NCBI RefSeq assembly: GCF_004365575.1
Contig: NZ_SOBG01000001.1
Coordinates: 124,001-188,000, forward strand
Length of the DNA: 64,000 nucleotides
Origin: Hypnocyclicus thermotrophus
GTDB taxonomy: Bacteria; Fusobacteriota; Fusobacteriia; Fusobacteriales; Fusobacteriaceae
Direction: 5' to 3'
The translations under genes were made by a program, and so were the position numbers. This document shows, piece after piece, positions 8,971 to 18,681 of this stretch; position 1 is the stretch's first letter, and each line of letters starts with the position of its first letter. The notes beneath the pieces are model-generated. The model had not been told where the DNA came from. It saw only the letters and a list, made by a program, of their open reading frames with translations, and made no database searches.

Positions 8971-10107
8971 ATGAAAAAAGTTAAAGTAAATGAGTTAAAG
9001 CCGAATATGATTTTAGCTGAAACTATACTTGGAAAAGGTGGAAGGATTCTTTTATCAACAGGAATAAAATTAAACGAAGCTCTCATTAATAAAATAAAAG
9101 AAACGGGCAAAAAATCTATATATATTGAAGAAGATAAACATGAGATTAAAATGGAAGGAATAGCAGAGAGCAATGGAGAAAAAATTCATTTTGGCTCACA
9201 AGTAGATATTGAAGAACATTTAAATATAGAATTAATGCAAAAAGTTGAAGATGATTTTGAAGAAGTTGCTAATACTGTAAAAAATGGAATTCTTAATCTA
9301 AATCTTAGTGAAGAAGAAATTGTTAAAAATACAGGAGATGTCACAGAATTTATTAAAAATAATTTTAATTCAAATTATGCATATATTTTTAGAAGTATTA
9401 TGACAATAAGAGATGTAGATGAGTATTTATATAGGCATTCTGTTAATGTTGCCGTATTATCTTTTTTACTTGCTAAATGGTTAGGATATAATGATGAAAA
9501 ATTAAACAAAATATTATATGCTGGATTGTTACATGATATAGGAAAATTAAAAGTGGATCAAAATGTTTTAAATAAACCAGGAAAACTTACAGCAGAAGAA
9601 TTTGAAATAGTAAAAAAACATGCACTTTATACATATAAAATATTAGAAGATTTTAGATCACTAGATAAAGAAATACTTTATGGAGCAACATTTCATCATG
9701 AAAAACTTGATGGAAGTGGTTATCCATTTGGTTTGAAAGATAATAAAATACCTGAATTTGCAAGAATAATAGCTATTGCAGATATATTTGATGCGATGAC
9801 TTCAAATAGAGTTTATCATAATAAAAAATCACCTTTTTTAGTACTGGAGATGTTTAGTACAAATAGCTTTGGGAAATTAGATCCACGTATTGTGTATATA
9901 TTTTTACAAAGATTTGTAGAGTACTATATAGGAAGTGAAGTTATATTAAATAATGGTAAAAAAGCTAAAATAGTTAGAATTAATTTTACTGAAATAACAA
10001 AGCCTCTTTTATTAGATGAAAATGGAGATTTTATTGATATGTCCAAAGAAAGAGATGTAAAAATAGATGATTTTTATGTAAAAGAATTAGAAAATTTTGA
10101 TAAATAA
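8971..10107 (+). CDS. HD-GYP domain c-di-GMP phosphodiesterase
   Basis: Predicted hydrolase of cyclic di-GMP. Residues 1-130 form an N-terminal domain often found ahead of HD-GYP (VNELKPNMILAETI...). The HD-GYP domain follows from about residue 150 with HSVNVAVLS, HDIGK, NKPGKL, HHEKLDGSGYP and AIADIFDAMTS, all signature metal and GYP residues. The last ~50 residues are an extra C-terminal segment. There is no TM or receiver domain, so it is cytoplasmic and its input is unknown. It stands alone, convergent with the HD-GYP response regulator gene. Confidence 0.92.
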   Translation: MKKVKVNELKPNMILAETILGKGGRILLSTGIKLNEALINKIKETGKKSIYIEEDKHEIKMEGIAESNGEKIHFGSQVDIEEHLNIELMQKVEDDFEEVANTVKNGILNLNLSEEEIVKNTGDVTEFIKNNFNSNYAYIFRSIMTIRDVDEYLYRHSVNVAVLSFLLAKWLGYNDEKLNKILYAGLLHDIGKLKVDQNVLNKPGKLTAEEFEIVKKHALYTYKILEDFRSLDKEILYGATFHHEKLDGSGYPFGLKDNKIPEFARIIAIADIFDAMTSNRVYHNKKSPFLVLEMFSTNSFGKLDPRIVYIFLQRFVEYYIGSEVILNNGKKAKIVRINFTEITKPLLLDENGDFIDMSKERDVKIDDFYVKELENFDK

Positions 10108-10143
10108 AAAGACTAATAGTAATAAACTACTATTAGTCTTTTT
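10106..10143. terminator. Bidirectional terminator between two HD-GYP genes
   Basis: A 16-bp perfect stem with a 6-nt loop, flanked by A and T runs, between convergent genes. Confidence 0.85.
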
Positions 10144-10149
10144 ATTATG

Positions 10150-11169
10150 TTAATCTTGAAAATTTAATTTAACTTCTAAAATTTTATCAAATATATTAAT
10201 AAAACAATCAACTAATTCTGGATGGAAATGCTCTCCGCGTTCTTCTTTTATTAAATTCAAAGCTTTTTCTGATGGCCAAGGCTCTTTATATGGTCTTTTA
10301 CTTGTAAGAGCATCAAAAACATCAGCAATAGCAACAATAGAAGCGTAAATGCTTATTTCATTATCTTTTAATCCTCGGGGATATCCTTTCCCATTATATT
10401 TTTCATGATGTTCCAATGCAACTATTTTTGCCATTTTTAATAAATCTGAAGGATGATCACCTATTATTTTTGCTCCTATATTAGAATGTGTTTTCATAAT
10501 TTGCCATTCTTTATCATTTAGTTTTCCAGGTTTTTGAAGAATATTATCTGGGATACCAATTTTTCCAATATCATGCATAGGTGCAGCATTAAATAAAAGA
10601 TTAGCTTCATATTCTGGAATACCATATTCTAATGCTAAAAGCTTTGAATAAGTACTCATTCTAATAATATGAGCACCAGTTTCATTATCTTTATATTCAG
10701 CAGCTAAACCTAATTTTCTAATTATTTCTAATTGAGTATTTTGTATCTCTTTTGTTTTTTTATCTACTTCAATTGCTAGTGCTTTTGTTTGATTAGCTAG
10801 TTTTAAATGTGTTTTAATTCGTGCTTTTGTGATAGTTGGTCTTATGGGTTTTGTTAAATAATCTACTGCACCAGCTTCAAATCCGAGCTTTTCATCAACT
10901 TCTTGATCTTTAGCTGTTACAAATATTACAGGAATATTTTTAGTCTGAATATTATTTTTTAAGTTTCTACAAACTTCATAGCCGTCCATCTCAGGCATCA
11001 TTATGTCTAATAAAATCAAATCAGGTAAAAATTTTTCAGCTATTTTTAGTGCTATTTTTCCATTTTTAGCTACTTTTATATTATATTCTTCATTTAAAAT
11101 ACCTGCTAAAACATCAAGATTTTCTGGGGTATCATCGACTATTAATATAGTATATTTATTCATCAACAT
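10150..11169 (-). CDS. Response regulator with HD-GYP output (RpfG-like)
   Basis: Two-component phosphodiesterase. The N-terminal receiver has the acidic pair in LIVDDTP, the phospho-Asp in [15 protein letters not shown] and the Lys in YLTKP. A helical linker leads to an HD-GYP domain with [30 protein letters not shown] and [12 protein letters not shown]. Start: ATG at 11169 is well spaced from GAGGAAG. A second ATG at 11163 gives the more usual N-terminus, so the choice is uncertain by two codons. The gene overlaps the 3' end of the hybrid kinase by 14 bp, so the kinase is its likely phosphodonor. Confidence 0.92.
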   Translation of the reverse strand: MLMNKYTILIVDDTPENLDVLAGILNEEYNIKVAKNGKIALKIAEKFLPDLILLDIMMPEMDGYEVCRNLKNNIQTKNIPVIFVTAKDQEVDEKLGFEAGAVDYLTKPIRPTITKARIKTHLKLANQTKALAIEVDKKTKEIQNTQLEIIRKLGLAAEYKDNETGAHIIRMSTYSKLLALEYGIPEYEANLLFNAAPMHDIGKIGIPDNILQKPGKLNDKEWQIMKTHSNIGAKIIGDHPSDLLKMAKIVALEHHEKYNGKGYPRGLKDNEISIYASIVAIADVFDALTSKRPYKEPWPSEKALNLIKEERGEHFHPELVDCFINIFDKILEVKLNFQD

Positions 11170-14100
11170 CCACTTCCTCATTAATCAACTTATTAACAAT
11201 GTCAATTGCTTCATCATATTCATAATTTTCTAGTAATGACTTTAAAGTAGTAATCTCCTTTTTATTATAATTTAGTGAATCAATTATATCTATTGCTTTA
11301 GAATCATATTCTTCAAGTTTTTCTTTTAATTTTAATAATTTTTCTTTAAAATCTTTTTTTGAAATTATATTATTTGATTTAATATCTTCACTTTTTTTAA
11401 AATGAGTATTTATTTTATTTATTAAATTTTCTAAAGAAATTTTGATAGTTGTTATAATATTGAGCTCTTTTTCAGTAAAATTTTTATCTAAATTTTGCTC
11501 AACTTCTATAATTTTATTATATATTTCATCAGCGCCAAGATTTCCAATAACACCCTTTTGTTTATGGAGAAAAGATTTTAATTCTTTAATATTATTATTA
11601 TCAATTGCACGATCGATATTTTTTGAAAAATCTTTATTATTTTCAGCAAATTTTTTAAGAAGTTTAATATAAAGAGGTTTGCTTCCTAGTCTTTGGATAG
11701 CTTCTTTTGTATTTAATTCGTTAAAATTTTCTAATATAACATCTTCAGAGTTGATATTGTTTTTATTAGATAGTATATTTTTTTTAGTCCATTTTTTTAT
11801 TATAGAAAATAATACATTGATATCAATAGGTTTTGTTATATAATCATTCATTTCATGATTTAATACTTTTTCTTTTGTCCCGCTCATTGCATCAGCACTT
11901 AATGCAATGATAGGTATTTTAATACCCATATTTCGTATTTCTAAACTAGCTTTATATCCATCAAGAATAGGCATTTGTAGGTCCATAAGAATTAAATCAT
12001 AATTATTGTTATGATTTTTTAATAAATTAACAGCTTCTAAACCATTATTAACTAAAGTTACATTTATTTCTTCGTTTTCTAGTATTTCTTTTATTACTTG
12101 CTGATTGATTTCATTGTCTTCTGCGACAAGAATATTTATATTTAAAAACTCTTTTGAGCTAATATTTTTGTTTTCTTCTTTTATAAGCTCTTTATCATTA
12201 GTATTAAAAGCTTCTATAATACTATCATATAATATTGACTGACTAAGTGGTTTAATAAGTATAGTTTCTATTTTTTCATTTTCAATTTGATTTAATATAT
12301 CTTCTCTACCATAAGAAGTCATAAATATAAATTTTATATTATTAGCTTTATTAATTTTTTTAATTTCACGTAAAGTTTCTACTCCATTTAATCCAGGGAG
12401 TTTATAATCCATAAGAACTAAATCATATTTATTTTTTTTAATCATTTCAATAGATTTTTCGCCATGAGAAACTATATCATTTTGCAACTCAAAGCTATCT
12501 AGATAATTTTTTATAACTTCTTGAGAGGATTCATTATCTTCAACGACTAATACTCGTATTGAATTAAAACTAATAGGTAAAAATTTTTTATTGATTTTAT
12601 GCTCACTTATTTTAAGAGGGAGAGTAAAGAAAAAAGTACTTCCCTTTTTATATTCACTATTTACTCCAATACTTCCTCCCATCATCTCTACCAATTTTTT
12701 AGATATACTTAATCCAAGTCCTGTACCACCATACTTTCTAGTAGTAGAAGTATCAGCTTGAGAGAAAGCTGTAAATAATTTATTGAGTTGTTCTTTAGTC
12801 ATTCCTATACCTGTATCACTTACTTCAAATTTTAATATTAATTCACTTGTTGATTCTTTTAGATTTAATATAGATATATTTAATTTAACTTCTCCTTTTT
12901 CAGTAAATTTAATAGCATTATTTGTTAAATTTAATAACACTTGATTGATTCTAAGTGGGTCACCAATTAAATTTATAGGAATATTAGGGTCTTTTTTTAT
13001 TATGAATTCAAGACCTTTAGAATGTGCTTTAATATTTGTAATATTAGATAGATTATCTAAAAGTTCATCTAAATTAAACTCTATTTTTTCTATTATGAGT
13101 TTGCCAGCTTCTATTTTTGAAAAATCCAAAATATCATTAATTATTCCTAATAAATTTTTTGAAGCTTTATCTATTTTTTTTATATAATCTAACTGTTTTT
13201 TATTAAGCTGGGTTTGAGCAAGTAAAGTACTTAAACCTATAATAGCATTCATAGGAGTACGAATTTCATGACTCATATTTGCTAAAAAATCACTTTTTGC
13301 TTTAGTAGCGGCTTCAGCTGTTTCTTTTGCTTTTTCTAATTTTTTATTTAAATTAATAAGATCAGTAATATCAGTACTCATATTATAAAGGCCGATTATA
13401 TTATTATGTTTATCTGTTATTGCTCTTTTATTTGTTTTTAGATGATAAATATTTCCGTTTTTATCTTTTATAGTTTCTATTAAGTTACTTATTTCTTTAC
13501 CATTTTTTAGTATTTCTTTTTCTAATTCTAAATTATGATTACTTTTACTTACGATATCATCAGAACTATCTTTTCCTATTATATCAGTCCAATGTTCATA
13601 ACCTAAAAAATTAGCATATTTTTGGTTTGCAGCTATGTATTTTAGATCTTTATCTTTTAAGTATATAAAGTCATTTGAATTTTCTAAAATAGCTGAGAAA
13701 TTTCTATTTAAAGCACTTATTTCATCTATATTTTTAAATGCTATTACAGCACCAGTTATTTTATCATTTTCTATAATAGGAACACTATTGTATTCAACGT
13801 TTATTTTACTTTTATGTTTACACCAAAACACTTCTTCAACTCTTGAATTTTCTAAGCCTTGTGTATATGATAAATATATTGGAGAATCTTCTTTAAAATA
13901 TATACTCCCATCATGATGTGCATATTGTATAGTTTCATGAATATTTTTTCCTATAAGTTCATCTATACTTTTATACATTAAAATTTTAGCTGCACTAGGG
14001 TTTATAAAAGTGATTTTACCGTTATTATCTACACCAATTATCCCTTCACCTATTGATTGTAACAATAAATTACTTTGTTTTTCAGCTTTTACTCTATCAG

Positions 14101-15916
14101 TGATATCTATACTCCAACCACCTATTAAATATAAATTGTTTTCAGAATCATATAAAGGGAATCTATATTCCATAAAAACTTTTCCACTTTTTTTACAATG
14201 GATATCTTTTTGTATTATTGATCTTTGAGTTATAACCTCATTATCCATAGAATTATACAATTTAACCAGTTTTTTCTCTTGTATAATTTCAGTATCAGTT
14301 TTTCCTAAAACATTTTCTTTTAAAATATTAAATCTTTTTTTAAATTTATTATTTACATATATATAATTTCCTTTAATATCTTTTAAAAACATTATAGCAG
14401 GAGAAGAATCAAGTATACTTTGTAGTTTTTTTTCGCTTTCAGCTAATTCTTTTTCTATTTTCTTTTTAAGTGTAATATCTTCTAAAACTATTAGATAATT
14501 TTTTATATTATCATCATCATCTAACACAGGTGATATAATTATAGAAAACCAAATATTATTATTATTTATATCACCTTGCCAAATATCACCACTTTTAATT
14601 ATATTCCATATGTTATCTGGAATATAATTAAAAATATTTTTAACATTATTATTTATAATTTTTTCTTTTGGAATAGATGTAAAATTTAAAAAAACTTCAT
14701 TTATATATTCAATTATTAATTCATTATTACAAATAACAGTTGCAGTTGGACTTTGTTCTATAGCAGCTGTAATAATTTTAAGCTCATTTGTACGTAAGTT
14801 TATTAATTCTTCTAAATGATTTTTATATTGATTTAATTCTTCTTCATTTTTTTTAATTGAGTCTGTCATAATATTAAATGAAGTAGCAAGTTCTTCAAAT
14901 TCATCTTTAGTATGCATCTCAATTTTTTTATCTAAAACACCTGTATTAGTAATAAAATCTGCCTCTGTTTTTAGTTTTTTAAGAGGAACTATTACTATTT
15001 TATGGATAAGTATAATAAATAATATTGTAAGAGCTGTAAGAGAGAAAAATAAAATAGCAAGGACAGTAAAAATTGATTTACTTATTTCACTTTTTATTTC
15101 ACTTTCTGATAAAAAAGTAAGTGTTTTCCAATTTAATTTATTTGAATAATATGAAAAAATTTTATAATCAATATTTTCATAATTATAATCAATAATTGAA
15201 TTTCCAGATTTAAAACTTTCTAATAGTTTTTTTGTGCTAAAATTTTTATTAAGCATTTTATTTTTAGAAGCTATTACATTGTTATTTTCATCAACAAGAG
15301 CTATCCAACCATTATCTAACATATTAATAGCTTCTATATGTTTTATTAAAAAATCAACAGATACATTTATTCCAATTATACCCATCACGTTATGTTCTTT
15401 ATTTAATATAGCTTTTGCTATAGTAATAAAGCTTTTATTTTCTGAATCATATGTAAAGATATGAGTATCTAATGGATTTTTTAAAGCGTTAATATACCAA
15501 GAATAATTTTGATAATCTTTTTTGATTTTATTTTCTGATGAAATATATTTTCCATCAGTAGTTGCTAAAAAAACTTCCTTTACATATTCATGAGCTAATT
15601 GATAATCTCTAAAGAGTTTAGATAATTTAGTATTAGGATTTGTTTTAGAAATATGAGAAATAATATATTTATCCATCATATTTTTATCTTGAAATGCAAG
15701 TTCTGTATTTAATGATAATGTATTTACATCACTTTTTAAGTCATCGACAATTGATTCAATAAAAAAATTAAGGTGTTCCATTTGTTTATAGGCACTATCT
15801 TCGATAATACTAAAATTTTTATTCATCATTTCTTTGCCTACTTCTATACTAAAAAAAGTAAATATAGAAACAAGAGAAACAACAAAAACAATACTTATTT
15901 TTTTCTTTATATTCAT
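11156..15916 (-). CDS. Multi-PAS hybrid sensor histidine kinase
   Basis: A 1586-residue membrane sensor. In order: TM helix (7-29), extracytoplasmic Cache-type sensor to about 280, second TM helix, HAMP (about 305-360), four PAS-like modules (about 380-860), HisKA with His883 in [12 protein letters not shown], HATPase with a DTGIGM box and GGTGLGL, receiver 1 (Asp1170 in [11 protein letters not shown]), receiver 2 (Asp1312 in [12 protein letters not shown]) and a C-terminal HPt (His1451 in FLHKQKG). This is a full ArcB/BarA-style phosphorelay. Its partner is the overlapping HD-GYP regulator, so the output is probably c-di-GMP breakdown. The upstream region contains a palindromic operator-like site. 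Confidence 0.93.
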   Translation of the reverse strand: MNIKKKISIVFVVSLVSIFTFFSIEVGKEMMNKNFSIIEDSAYKQMEHLNFFIESIVDDLKSDVNTLSLNTELAFQDKNMMDKYIISHISKTNPNTKLSKLFRDYQLAHEYVKEVFLATTDGKYISSENKIKKDYQNYSWYINALKNPLDTHIFTYDSENKSFITIAKAILNKEHNVMGIIGINVSVDFLIKHIEAINMLDNGWIALVDENNNVIASKNKMLNKNFSTKKLLESFKSGNSIIDYNYENIDYKIFSYYSNKLNWKTLTFLSESEIKSEISKSIFTVLAILFFSLTALTILFIILIHKIVIVPLKKLKTEADFITNTGVLDKKIEMHTKDEFEELATSFNIMTDSIKKNEEELNQYKNHLEELINLRTNELKIITAAIEQSPTATVICNNELIIEYINEVFLNFTSIPKEKIINNNVKNIFNYIPDNIWNIIKSGDIWQGDINNNNIWFSIIISPVLDDDDNIKNYLIVLEDITLKKKIEKELAESEKKLQSILDSSPAIMFLKDIKGNYIYVNNKFKKRFNILKENVLGKTDTEIIQEKKLVKLYNSMDNEVITQRSIIQKDIHCKKSGKVFMEYRFPLYDSENNLYLIGGWSIDITDRVKAEKQSNLLLQSIGEGIIGVDNNGKITFINPSAAKILMYKSIDELIGKNIHETIQYAHHDGSIYFKEDSPIYLSYTQGLENSRVEEVFWCKHKSKINVEYNSVPIIENDKITGAVIAFKNIDEISALNRNFSAILENSNDFIYLKDKDLKYIAANQKYANFLGYEHWTDIIGKDSSDDIVSKSNHNLELEKEILKNGKEISNLIETIKDKNGNIYHLKTNKRAITDKHNNIIGLYNMSTDITDLINLNKKLEKAKETAEAATKAKSDFLANMSHEIRTPMNAIIGLSTLLAQTQLNKKQLDYIKKIDKASKNLLGIINDILDFSKIEAGKLIIEKIEFNLDELLDNLSNITNIKAHSKGLEFIIKKDPNIPINLIGDPLRINQVLLNLTNNAIKFTEKGEVKLNISILNLKESTSELILKFEVSDTGIGMTKEQLNKLFTAFSQADTSTTRKYGGTGLGLSISKKLVEMMGGSIGVNSEYKKGSTFFFTLPLKISEHKINKKFLPISFNSIRVLVVEDNESSQEVIKNYLDSFELQNDIVSHGEKSIEMIKKNKYDLVLMDYKLPGLNGVETLREIKKINKANNIKFIFMTSYGREDILNQIENEKIETILIKPLSQSILYDSIIEAFNTNDKELIKEENKNISSKEFLNINILVAEDNEINQQVIKEILENEEINVTLVNNGLEAVNLLKNHNNNYDLILMDLQMPILDGYKASLEIRNMGIKIPIIALSADAMSGTKEKVLNHEMNDYITKPIDINVLFSIIKKWTKKNILSNKNNINSEDVILENFNELNTKEAIQRLGSKPLYIKLLKKFAENNKDFSKNIDRAIDNNNIKELKSFLHKQKGVIGNLGADEIYNKIIEVEQNLDKNFTEKELNIITTIKISLENLINKINTHFKKSEDIKSNNIISKKDFKEKLLKLKEKLEEYDSKAIDIIDSLNYNKKEITTLKSLLENYEYDEAIDIVNKLINEEVDVDE

Positions 15917-15960
15917 AATTAGTCTTCCTTTCTTTTTTTTGTAATTAAAGTATATTTTTT

Positions 15961-15986
15961 AAAAAGTGTCAGTGCTAACACTTTTT
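15961..15986. promoter_or_regulatory. Palindromic operator-like site upstream of the hybrid kinase
   Basis: Near-perfect palindrome with core TGTCAGTGCTAACA between A5 and T5 tracts. It differs from the GTGTCAGCGCTGACAC family (16142, 23985, 26769) by two central changes. It covers the expected -35/spacer region of a minus-strand promoter whose TATACT box is at about 15947-15952. Confidence 0.55.
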
Positions 15987-16141
15987 AAAAAAATATTTTG
16001 ATAAAATATGAGGTTTAGCTTAATTATTTATAGCAAACCTTATAATATTTTACCTTTAAAATTATAGAAATTCAAGGTAAAATAAAGTATAAGAATTTTA
16101 TTTATAAAATAAATTTATTAAAATAAAAAGTAAAAAAATAA

Positions 16142-16159
16142 AGTGTCAGCGCTGACACT
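16142..16159. promoter_or_regulatory. Palindromic operator-like site upstream of the addB-like gene
   Basis: Perfect 18-bp palindrome AGTGTCAGCGCTGACACT ending 14 bp before the ATG at 16174, just ahead of the GAGGTG ribosome-binding site. It matches the LacI/CcpA-type pattern TGWNANCGNTNWCA. Confidence 0.6.
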
Positions 16160-16173
16160 AATTGAGGTGAATA

Positions 16174-18681
16174 ATGGAAACAATTTTTATAACAAATTAT
16201 AATGAAATATCAGATTATGAAAACACAATATATATATTTGAAACAATAACAGATAAAGAATATTTTTTAAAACAAAGAAAAAATATATTTGATAATAATA
16301 TATATATCAGTTATACAGAATTTTTAAATCAAATCTTTGTTACAGATTATATAGTTCTTAGAGAGGAAAAACCAGTATTGTTTTTTTATAAATCATTGTC
16401 AAAAGAGTTTAAAAAAAAATATAATTTTATAAATTATTATGATTTTATAGATACTGCATATAATATTATTAATTTTCAAAATATTTTAAAAGAATATAAA
16501 ATTGAAAAATTAAAAAATCTTGAAAATTGGCAACAAGAATATATTGATAATATAACAAAGGAATATAAAAAATTTATAAAATATATTAATGAAAGAAAAT
16601 ATACTATTCAATCAGAAATATATAATATAAACAATTTAAATATAGAGGCGATAAAAAATTATAAAAATATTATGTTTATAGAAAAAATAAATATAACGCC
16701 ATTTGAAAAAGAATATATAAGAAAACTATCAAAAAATTTTAATATAATAAATACTCTATTTGTATCAGCAAAAAGTTTTGATAAAAAAAAATATAAATTA
16801 GTAGATAATTTTCAATTAGATAAAGAAAAAATAGAAGTTTATGAAAATAAAACAGTAAAAGAAAGTATAGCTATTTTATTATCTAAAATAAAAGATATAA
16901 ATTTTATTTATACATATGATATAGAAAATATAAATTTTAATATATACAAAGATTATATAAAAGTTAATAAGTCAAATAAATTAGAAAATACTAACTTATA
17001 TTATGTAATAAGTCAAATATATAACTTATTAAAAACTATAGTGGAAATAGATAAAAAGAAATATATTTCAATGAAATCATTAATTGAAGCATTATATAGT
17101 ATAGAAGTAAGAGAATATTTTAATATAAAAGAAGAAATAGTATCATATCTATATAAGTATAAAGAAGATGGGTATTTGTATATAGATGAAAATATATTAA
17201 CAGAAGATAAAAGTTATTTTCAAAGTGATAAAAGCGAAAAATTAATACAGATAATAGAATTAATAAAAAAATTAAATAAATTTAAAACTTTAAATGAGTA
17301 TATAGAGTACTTTTCAAAAGGATTTAATTATGAAAAATATGAAAATGAGAAATATCCAGATATAATAGCAAAATATTTTGAAAGTTTATCAGAAATTAAA
17401 TCTTTAATTGATATATTCGGAGATAAATGGAATGGTTATTTTAAAAATATCTCTGAAGGACTTTTTAGAATGATACTAAAATATTTTCGTGCAAAAAATA
17501 TAGAAGTATTAAATGATAATACTATAATTATAGATAAAATAGAAAATATACCAATTATAAATAATAAAATAGCTATAATAAATGTATCAAGTGGAAATTT
17601 TTTAAATAAAAATTTTGATTTTTTACTAAGTGAAAAGCAAAAAGAAGAAAATGGAATTATTACTTATGATGAAAAAAAACTTATTGAAAAGTATAAATTT
17701 TATAGAATGATAAATTTTAGTGAAAATATTAAAATTTTTTCATTAAAAGATGAAGAAATAGGACTTGATAGAAATCCATTTTTAGAAGAATTAATATTAA
17801 AATACAATTTAGATATAAACAAAAGTGAAATTGATGTAGATAGAATTTTTATAGATAATTTTAAAATGAAAAATAATGAAAAATTAGAATTTGAAAATAT
17901 TTATAATATATATGTAGAAAATAATGATTTTAGAAATAATAAACTTAATATAGGAAGTTACACATATATGGAGTTAAAAAAATGTAAATATAAATATTTT
18001 TTAAGGTATATAGGTGAAATATTAAATCAAAATATAATAATAAAAGAAGAATTTAGCAAAAAAATAGTAGGAATATTTTTTCATATGATAATGGAAAAAA
18101 TTTCAAAAAAGATTATGGATGAAAATATAGAAAATTATTTAAATGAATTAATAAAAAGCTATTATAAATTTATTGAAACAAAGCTTCCTATTAATTATGA
18201 AAAATATTATAAAGATATTTTTATTAAGCATTTTGAAAAGAATATAATTAAGTTTGTATATGAAATAAGAAAATATATAGAAAATAATATAGAAACAGAA
18301 AAAAAAGTGGAAAAAGAAATTTTTGAAATCAATAATATAAAAATTAATATGAATGGTCGTATCGATGCATATATAGAAAATAATGATAAAAAAATAATTA
18401 TTGATTATAAAACAGGTAGTGGAGACGATATGCAATTAAAATTTTATGAATATCTTATAGGTGAAAGTGTAGATAAATATATATATGATTTATGGAAAGG
18501 TGAATTAGATAAAAAAGATAAAAAAGATAAAAAAATAGAAAAAGAAGATATAGTAAATGAATTAAATTTTTTAAATATAGGATATTATATGAGAACAGAA
18601 AAAAAATCAAATTGTAATAATTGTGAATACATAGATATATGTAATGAGGTGAATATTAATGAAAATAATACTAAAAGCTAG
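16174..18681 (+). CDS. AddB-like PD-(D/E)XK nuclease with Fe-S cysteines
   Basis: Predicted subunit of an AddAB/RecBCD-type double-strand-break resection complex. The N-terminal ~580 residues are poorly conserved, as expected for the inactive helicase-like part of AddB. The C-terminal nuclease has IDAYIENNDKKIIIDYKTGS (catalytic D and DYK). An isolated Cys near residue 604 (LKKCKYKYF) plus three C-terminal Cys (CNNCEYIDIC) give the four-Cys iron-sulfur staple of AddB nucleases. It overlaps the following helicase gene by 23 bp. Lys/Asn/Ile content is extremely high, so sequence identity to known AddB will be low. Confidence 0.8.
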   Translation: METIFITNYNEISDYENTIYIFETITDKEYFLKQRKNIFDNNIYISYTEFLNQIFVTDYIVLREEKPVLFFYKSLSKEFKKKYNFINYYDFIDTAYNIINFQNILKEYKIEKLKNLENWQQEYIDNITKEYKKFIKYINERKYTIQSEIYNINNLNIEAIKNYKNIMFIEKINITPFEKEYIRKLSKNFNIINTLFVSAKSFDKKKYKLVDNFQLDKEKIEVYENKTVKESIAILLSKIKDINFIYTYDIENINFNIYKDYIKVNKSNKLENTNLYYVISQIYNLLKTIVEIDKKKYISMKSLIEALYSIEVREYFNIKEEIVSYLYKYKEDGYLYIDENILTEDKSYFQSDKSEKLIQIIELIKKLNKFKTLNEYIEYFSKGFNYEKYENEKYPDIIAKYFESLSEIKSLIDIFGDKWNGYFKNISEGLFRMILKYFRAKNIEVLNDNTIIIDKIENIPIINNKIAIINVSSGNFLNKNFDFLLSEKQKEENGIITYDEKKLIEKYKFYRMINFSENIKIFSLKDEEIGLDRNPFLEELILKYNLDINKSEIDVDRIFIDNFKMKNNEKLEFENIYNIYVENNDFRNNKLNIGSYTYMELKKCKYKYFLRYIGEILNQNIIIKEEFSKKIVGIFFHMIMEKISKKIMDENIENYLNELIKSYYKFIETKLPINYEKYYKDIFIKHFEKNIIKFVYEIRKYIENNIETEKKVEKEIFEINNIKINMNGRIDAYIENNDKKIIIDYKTGSGDDMQLKFYEYLIGESVDKYIYDLWKGELDKKDKKDKKIEKEDIVNELNFLNIGYYMRTEKKSNCNNCEYIDICNEVNINENNTKS

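Noticed and set aside
18148-18435. Minus-strand frame rich in Ile/Phe/Tyr within the addB-like gene
   Set aside because: Shadow of an A-rich coding strand, no start signal, no family resemblance.
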